Notes under the pieces: generated by a model
The model's input: only the letters and a program-made list of their open reading frames with translations
What the model was told of the DNA's origin: nothing
Databases searched by the model: none
NCBI GenBank assembly: GCA_035772735.1
Contig: JASDFA010000007.1
Span: 87,009,501 to 87,073,500 of the forward strand
DNA: 64,000 nucleotides
Direction: 5' to 3'
DNA from: Datura wrightii
Taxonomy: Eukaryota; Streptophyta; Magnoliopsida; Solanales; Solanaceae
Shown: positions 57,486 to 64,000 of the stretch, piece by piece
How positions within the stretch are numbered: the first letter of the stretch is position 1
Layout of the letters: the number at the start of each line of letters is the position of its first letter
Made by a program: the position numbers and the translations under genes

Positions 57486-60080
57486 AACACCTACGCTCTC
57501 CACCGGAACAACCAAAGTCGAGTCACCAATGCACCTCTTTAACAATGTATATGGAAGACCGGATGTACCGAAGCCAACTCTTTTGGTAGCTCTAACTCAT
57601 AGGCCACTTTGCCAACACGTCTCACAATCAGGTATGAACAACATATCAGGGACTAAGATTCCCTTTCTTTTCAAACCTCATTACCCCCTTAATGGGAGAT
57701 ACCTTCAAGAACACCCAGACATCAACTTCAAACTCAAGCTCTCTCCGCCTACTATCAGCATATGACTTTTAATGACTCTGAGCTGTTTTTAGCCTTTCCC
57801 TAATAAGTTGAACTTCCCCATAGCCTCATGAACTGAATTCAGCCCTATCAACGTGGCTTCACCCACTTCAAATGAACCAATAGGTGATCTACATCTCCGC
57901 CCATAAAGAGCCTCAAATAGAGCCATCTGAATGCTGAAGTGATAACTGTTATTTTATGCAAACTCAATAAGAAACAAATGATCATCCCAACTACCTTTGA
58001 AGTCAATCACACATGCTCTCAACATATCTTCAAGAGTCTAAATGGTCCGCTTAGCTTAACCATCCACTTGCGGGTGAAAAATTGTGGTAAGCTTGACATG
58101 AGTACCAAATCCCTTATAAAATGACTTCCACAACTAGGAGGTAAACTGAGTACACCTCTCTGATATGATTGACAAAGGGACTCCATGCAACCAAACTAAC
58201 TCTCGAATGTATAATTTAGCATAATCCTCAACATAATTGGTAGTTTTGAATGGTAGAAAATGGGTTGCTTTAGTCAACCTGTTTGCAACCACCTAAATAG
58301 AGTCATACTGTCGGTGAGTACGAGGCAACCCTGTAAAGAAGTCCATATTTATTTCCTCCCACTTCCAAGTAGGGATACTAATGTATTGTATCACGCCTCC
58401 AGGTTTTTGATGCTCGACTTTCACTTGTTGACAGTTCGGACACTTAGACACAAACTTCGCAATGTACTTCTTCATGCCATTCCACCAATAGACTTTTTGT
58501 AGGTCATGGTACATCTTGGTGGCACCGGGATGTATAGGATATCAGGAACCAAGAGCGTCATGCAATATTCGTTCTCTCAAATCACTGACATCCGGAACAC
58601 ACAAATGACCATGATATCGAAGTACTTTATCTCCCCCTTGGAAGAAGACCTCTACCTTATGATTCTAAACCGCTTCCTTCAACTTTATCAAAATAGGATC
58701 CTCATCTTGTCTAGCCTTGACCTTAGTCACCAAAGAAGATTCTAGGCCATTCTAAACAACAGCACCACTATCCGTTGAATCAATAAGGCGAACCCCTAAT
58801 CAAGTAAGCCTATGGACTTCCTTCACTAACTCTTTCCTTCCATCTTCCACACGAGAAACACTCTCCATGGATAGCCTATTAAGAGCGTCTTCCACTACAT
58901 TGGCCTTGCCCGGATGATAATGGACACTCATGTCATAGTTCATGAGAAGCTCTAACCACCTCCTTTGTCGCAAATTCAGGTCCTTCTAAGTAAACACATA
59001 CTGAAGACTCTTATGGTCCGTAAACATATCCACATGGACCCCATACAAATAGTGTCTCCAAATCTTCAATGCGAACACTACCACTGCAACTCTAGGTCAT
59101 GCATCGGGTAATTCTTCTCATGAGTCTTAAGATGTCTTGAGGTATATGCAATGACCTTACCATGCTTCATCAACACACAACCAAGACCAACCCTTGGGCA
59201 TCACAATACACAAAATCCATATGTACCCTCAAGTAGGGCCAACACTAGGGCTAAAGTGAGTCGAGTCTTTAACTCTTGAAAACTCTTCTCACAGGCATTC
59301 GACCACTGAAATTTAACTTTCTTTTGCGTCAACTTAGTCAACAGTGCTGCAATGGATGAAAATCCTTCAACAAACCTCCTGTAGTAGCCAGCTAAACCCA
59401 AGAAACTCCTGATATCTAAAGGATTAACTGGTCTTGGACGATTCTTGATAGCTTCTATCTTTTGGGATTCCACCTGTACACCCTCGCTTGACACCACATG
59501 ACCTAAAAATGCTACTGAGTTTAGCCAAAACTCATACTTGATAAATTTAGCAAACAGCCGGCGATCCTTAAGAGTTTGTAGCACAATCCTCAAATGAGCG
59601 GCATACTCTTCCTCGCTCTGAGAGTATATGAGAATGTCATCTATGAAGACAATCATGAACATGTCCAAATATTGCTTGAATACCCTATTCATCAAATTCA
59701 TAAAAGATGCAGGAGCATCTGTTAGTCCAAAAGACATAACTACAAACTCATAGTGAACATACCAAGTCCTAAAAGCTATCTTCAGAATGTCACTCTCTCT
59801 AACTCTAAGCTAATGCTATCCAGATCTGAGATCTATCTTTCAGAAACACTTGGCACCCTAAATTTGGTCACACAAGTCATCAATTCTAGGGAGGGGATAC
59901 TTATTCCGGATTGTGACCTTGTTCAACTGCCGATAGTCAATGCACATTTGAAGGGACCCATCCTTCTTCCGAACAAAGAGAACTGGTGCACCCCACGGGG
60001 ATTTTCTAGTCCTGATAAAACCATTGTTTAGAAGATCCTTTAACTTCTTTTTCAACTCCTTTAGCTCCGTTGGAGCTATT
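57486..60080 (-). pseudogene. Element B RT, RNase H and integrase (truncated)
   Basis: RT: LLNNGFIRTRKSPWGAPVLF, DGSLQMCIDYRQLNKVTI, SFGLTDAPASFMNLMNRVF and VFIDDILIYSQSE, in one frame (60055-59201) with several stops between 59857 and 59738. RNase H is degraded (59200-58880). Integrase: YWWNGMKKYIAKFVSKCPNC, MDFFTGLPRTHRQYDSI. The GPY part is broken up by stops. The chromodomain is absent because the frame is cut by the LTR fragment. Confidence 0.88.
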
Positions 60081-60099
60081 CTGTAAAGGGAACAGATAT

Positions 60100-61934
60100 A
60101 GGTTGCGTGTTGTGAAGAAGGTCAATACCAAAGTCAAAATCCCGCTCGGGAGGGACTCCAGACAGATCATCTAGAAAACCTCTGGATATTCACACACTAC
60201 CAAAACTAACTGGAGAGTCGGGGTTTTGGACGTAGCATCCTTAACCCAAACTAGATGGCACATGCAACCCTTAGAAATCATCTTTCTTTCCTTGAGGTAG
60301 GAAATGAAGTGACCTACAGGCACAACTGAACTACCCTTCTATTCTAGGACTGGCTCACCCGGAAATCTAAATTATACCGTATGAGTTGTACAATTCACTG
60401 AGGCATAACATGCATAGAACCAATCCATTGCAAAAATAACTTCAAATTCAGTCATGTCTAACTCTACTAGATCTACTAAAGTGACTTTCTAAAGGACTAT
60501 AACAGGGCAATTTATGTATACCCATTAAGCTATAATTAAGTCACCGACTAGAGTAGAGACTTAAAAGGGTTCTTCTAGGATTTCGGGACTGACTTTGAAA
60601 CTACTAGCAACATAGGGCATCGAAAAGGATAAGGTAGCCCCTGGATCTAACAATGCATACACATCAAGATGGAATACTCATAACATACCAGTGACCACAT
60701 CTGGGGAGACCTCCTTATCCTAACGAGACGAGAGAGCATAAAACTTGTTTTGACGCGGACCACCACCTACACTAGTGGATGCACCCTACTGAGCTAAGTG
60801 TACTAGTGGAGCTACTGAACTGGGGGCTGGGACTCGACCTCTACCATGGACCTGTATGGCTGAAGGGCAATACCTGAGCATGTAGTCGAGCTTCCCACAC
60901 CCAAAACATGCCCCTGAACCTTCTAAGCACTGATCGGTGTGCCTTCAACCATCCTGTCACAAACTGGAATGTTGGGCTCTATAGACTTGCTCTCCTGACA
61001 CTAGGATCCTTATGCCAATCCCCTCTGATCACGCCTAGACCTAGATGGCACACTAGTTGATGACAACGCTAGGTTGACGACCTCTAGTGGGACTGCTGAC
61101 AATGTCCACCATCAGGCCTATATTGGGAGAACCCAAAACTATTTATCCTCGCCCTCTTGAGGCTCCCTCTCTCTCATCTGCACTGCCTCTACTTGCTAGG
61201 CATACAAGACCAATTGGAAGAAGTCAATTTCCTAATGTAGCATACGTCCTACAATCCTTGACCAAGTAATCCACCACCCCATTCATGAATCTGCTCACTT
61301 GAGCCCTCTGATCAGCCACCATCTCCGGCACATAATTGGACAACTAGGTGAACTCTAGAGCATACTCCTGGATGGTCATGTCGTTCTACTTCAAATTCAC
61401 AAACTCGGCCGCCCTAATCTTTCTCATCTCCTGGGGAAAGAAACGATCTAAGAATCTGGTATGAAACTAATCCCAACTAATGAGACCCTCTCTGACTCCC
61501 CAGATATCCTTCCACTGCCTGTACCAAATATGAGTGACCCCTTTCAACTAATAAGAGGCTAGGTATGCACACTCCTTCCCCGTCACCCCCATAATCTGGG
61601 TGATCTTCTGGATCTCCTCTATGAACTCATATAGGTCCTCCTCCACTCTCGACCTAAGGAACTTAGGGGGATTCATCCTGAGGAAGTCCCTAACTCTGGC
61701 CGCCGTTGCGTTCCCATTCTAGGGAACATGATTCATCGCCTACTGGTTGACTTGAGTGGTTAACACTTCTGCCAACATCTGAATAGTTGTCCTAAACTCA
61801 GCATGGATAACCTTCTTGGGCACATGATCTGCTGGGGCTGGTGGGGCTTGCTGGTGCCCATCTCCATTGCCATCCTCATGGCCATTTCCATTTCCATTGC
61901 CGTTCCTTCTTCTGTTAACTCGACGAGGAGGCAT
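60100..61934 (-). pseudogene. Element B gag and protease
   Basis: Starts MPPRRVNRRRNGNGNG at 61934, with a Gly/Asn/Asp repeat region, then the gag core (DFLRMNPPKFLRSR, IWYRQWKDIW, FLDRFFPQEMRKIRAAEFV). A zinc knuckle follows near 60864-60905, read CFGCGKLDYMLRYC, where the usual His is Tyr. The protease has ALLDPGATLSF and the LAMDW-type motif FAMDWFYACYASVNC. It has many stops. Four bases separate a predicted splice acceptor from the ATG. Confidence 0.85.
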
Positions 61935-61938
61935 GATT

Positions 61939-61966
61939 CTGCATAAGTATACAACATGGGTTAGAA
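61939..61966 (-). promoter_or_regulatory. Predicted 3' splice site before B gag
   Basis: The minus strand has CTAAC, then 18 bases, then CAG at 61941-61939, four bases before the gag ATG (61934). The CTAAC-to-CAG span of 26 bases is the same as in E. Prediction only. Confidence 0.55.
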
Positions 61967-62075
61967 AGATAAAGGGATACTTTATCACATGACATAGATC
62001 ATGAAAGAAGGGAAATTTCCTAAAATGTTTCGTAGCCTCTTCGTCATAGGTGTGGCGTGCTTCTCACCCATGAAA

Positions 62076-62097
62076 AAGACTCTACTTAACGCGGCTT
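62076..62097 (-). other. Conserved leader block (B copy)
   Basis: The sense strand starts AAGCCGCGTTAAGTAGAGTC, at the same place relative to primer site and gag as in E, F and I. Confidence 0.75.
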
Positions 62098-62128
62098 TCA
62101 GACATCCTAGCACACACTAAACCTTTTC

Positions 62129-62138
62129 TCTGATACCA
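62129..62138 (-). other. Element B primer binding site
   Basis: The minus strand reads TTGGTATCAGAGAA just inside the LTR boundary at 62143, the iMet type. Confidence 0.85.
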
Positions 62139-62142
62139 AGTT

Positions 62143-64000
62143 TGTCATGGCCCAAACATAGGCCCGGATCTAGACATAGAACCTAGATCCCTAAATGGCT
62201 CCAAGTCAACCCATCGCATGAACATGATAACTAAAGCTCAACATAAGCAAAAAGGAAAACTGAATTCTAAAATAGTGAAAGTCTAAATAATAAAAATCCA
62301 AATATCAAAACACTGAATTCGAAGATGAATTTACAACTCTACATCTGAAAAGCCTATAACATACTGACAAGCTGATGGGACAACACCCCAACTATCTCAC
62401 TAGAAGTCTAAAACTGAAAATGAAAAAACTCAGCCAACTAAAGGTCCTCAAAGGATGAGGCTCACCAATAAAGTTATTTGGGATAAACTCTAGAGACTGG
62501 CTAGTGGAGGGGCTGAGTCTGAACGTTTGAGCCTGTATCATGAAATGATACAACATAGAGTATGCGGTCAATACTTAGAATGTATTGAGTATGCAGGGTA
62601 AGTAAAACGGGTTAAGTAAGTATAACCTGAAGAAATGCATAACATAAATCATATCATTATAAGATTCTGAGAGTAAGGGTTGCATGATGATATCTAAAAC
62701 CATGATTAGACATAAACTGAATCTTATAATTGAATCGAATGACCAAAAGCTAAAACTTATATTCATAAGTAAAACTTATATACTAATCATTGGGTCAAAC
62801 GTGCTGAAAACATAATATCATGACTGATGAACATGCATAACTGAAATCATGAGGAATAATGAGAGATTTGGCATATAACTAACACTATCACGATAGAGCT
62901 TACGTGGTCCCAACTATTACACTCAAGTGGGCAGAGCTGTCCAAAACCTTGCCAGGGCTAAGGGCGATACCATGATATCGATATCAAGATGAAGGCCCCC
63001 TTGAGGCAGGGAAAGCTCCAAAGGGAGGTCCCAATAAATCTTAATAAACTTACGTTGGTACATAGTTTTGAGGCCTTGTTTACCTGAACCCCTAGCCTAC
63101 TCAGTGGCTAGACACTACTCCCAAAAAATGTTATATGCTCTCCATCATTTTTCAACGAAGCTAAAACCCTCATTTTCAATGAAGCTGATCATGAAATTAC
63201 ATATAGAGTCTGAAATATGAATATGAGGAGCCTTGGCTCAAAACATACCACAAGTTGAAAATGGGAGTATAGACTCCAAAACCATGTGGGAAGTTGATAT
63301 CATAAAATTGAATTGAATCATGAAAACATACTTAATCATATGGGCTTTCCCAAACTTTAACATACTTGAACTAGACGTGATATTCAAAATCGTGAATTCG
63401 TACATGGTAAAATCATAAACATTCTTTCATGCTAGACATCTCATCATACTTAAAAACATACATCATAATCTTAACTTTTCATGAGACATGCATAATTGGG
63501 GCATCATGTTATTAAAACATGAAATCATGAATTGCAATTCACTTTAAGTATAAAACCTTCCAATGAATCCTAAAACATCATTTGAAACATGAAGGGGGAT
63601 GGACCCATGATTAAAACATAGAGAATTCTATACTATGAGTTAAGACCCCAAATAATCATATACTTGAAATCATGAACTTAAGGAGGTATTTGGGCATGAG
63701 AGTGAATGAAAACTCTCATTCATGACCCTACATACCTAGATATGCTGATTCTAAACCCTTCCTTGAAAGACCGAGATTTGGGGAGGAACATGGATAGTTT
63801 CTAGGCTTGATCTTTAATGGAACCCTCTAAACTTGCATGCATGGAAGAGAATGATTTAGAATAGGTTAAATCTTCTTAAAACTTTCCTAATAGAGCTTAA
63901 AAGAATGTAGTCTAAGGCTTAGGAGCTTAGGAATTATGAAATCACCCTTACTAAATTCACAGAAAAATAGACTCTGCCGGTCCTCAGGAGGGACTTCATG
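62143..64000 (-). repeat. Element B 5' LTR, incomplete at the window edge
   Basis: Begins TGTCATGGCC next to the primer site. The donor AGGTATGT (minus) is at 63730-63737. A GC-rich stretch starts near 63975, matching the position of U3 clusters in the other LTRs. The LTR continues beyond 64000. Confidence 0.87.

Larger units (their letters stand above)
57486..64000 (-). mobile_element. Element B: minus-strand chromovirus, 3' end missing
   Basis: The pol frame begins at 57486 inside the integrase C-terminus (LKRCIGDSTLVVPVESVGV, reading toward the LTR fragment). It proceeds through integrase, RNase H, RT, protease and gag to the primer site and the 5' LTR at 62143, which runs off the window. 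The chromodomain, polypurine tract and 3' LTR are lost here. A fragment of the same LTR family at 7181-7827 may be the missing 3' LTR. Confidence 0.88.

Overview
The window is repetitive plant nuclear DNA, most likely from a eudicot of the nightshade family. The family assignment is a tentative impression from the retroelement types and their LTRs. I found no ordinary host gene, tRNA, rRNA or CRISPR array. Nearly all of it is LTR retrotransposons of the Ty3/gypsy superfamily, in two lineages: Tekay/Del-type chromoviruses (iMet-type primer site TGGTATCARAGC, gag-PR-RT-RNaseH-IN-chromodomain) and Athila-type elements that carry only gag-protease (primer site TGGCGCCGTTGCCGGGG). Every coding region is decayed by stops and frameshifts.

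Layout, with letters used throughout. H: Athila-type, minus strand, 1 to about 6000 (gag-PR plus the 5' LTR). J: plus-strand chromovirus LTR fragment, about 6060-7180. 7181-7827: fragment of a B-family LTR. E: plus-strand chromovirus 7828-37913, whose 5' LTR is split by two insertions, F (7884-17896, non-autonomous, 4.3-kb LTRs) and G (18154-28949, Athila-type gag-PR plus an extra 'plant transposon protein' ORF). D: minus-strand chromovirus of the E family starting at 37914 inside E's 3' LTR. C: a 5'-truncated chromovirus inside D's LTR (38456-52126). I: a full-length 9.7-kb chromovirus inside C's LTR (39127-48838, target duplication GTAAC). D resumes at 52127 and ends in RT at about 56663. 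An Athila LTR fragment (56691-57485) then joins it to B, a minus-strand chromovirus running off the right edge. The B-family LTR piece at 7181 and element B at the right suggest that 7828-57485 once sat inside B, giving up to five nesting levels.

The elements share several signals that standard annotation does not name. A splice donor AGGTATGT lies 540-770 bases into the LTRs of E, D, C and I (and in J and B). In B and E a branch point and acceptor sit directly before the gag ATG, and I has an acceptor 70 bases before it. A conserved leader block lies between primer site and gag in B, E, F and I. A hairpin with an invariant AGGA loop precedes the polypurine tract in C, D, E, F and I. Most LTRs carry a cluster of GC-rich short inverted repeats in early U3. 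Together these suggest that the genomic RNA of these chromoviruses stays unspliced and keeps the leader block, while a spliced RNA is used to translate gag. This model is inference from sequence and needs RNA evidence.
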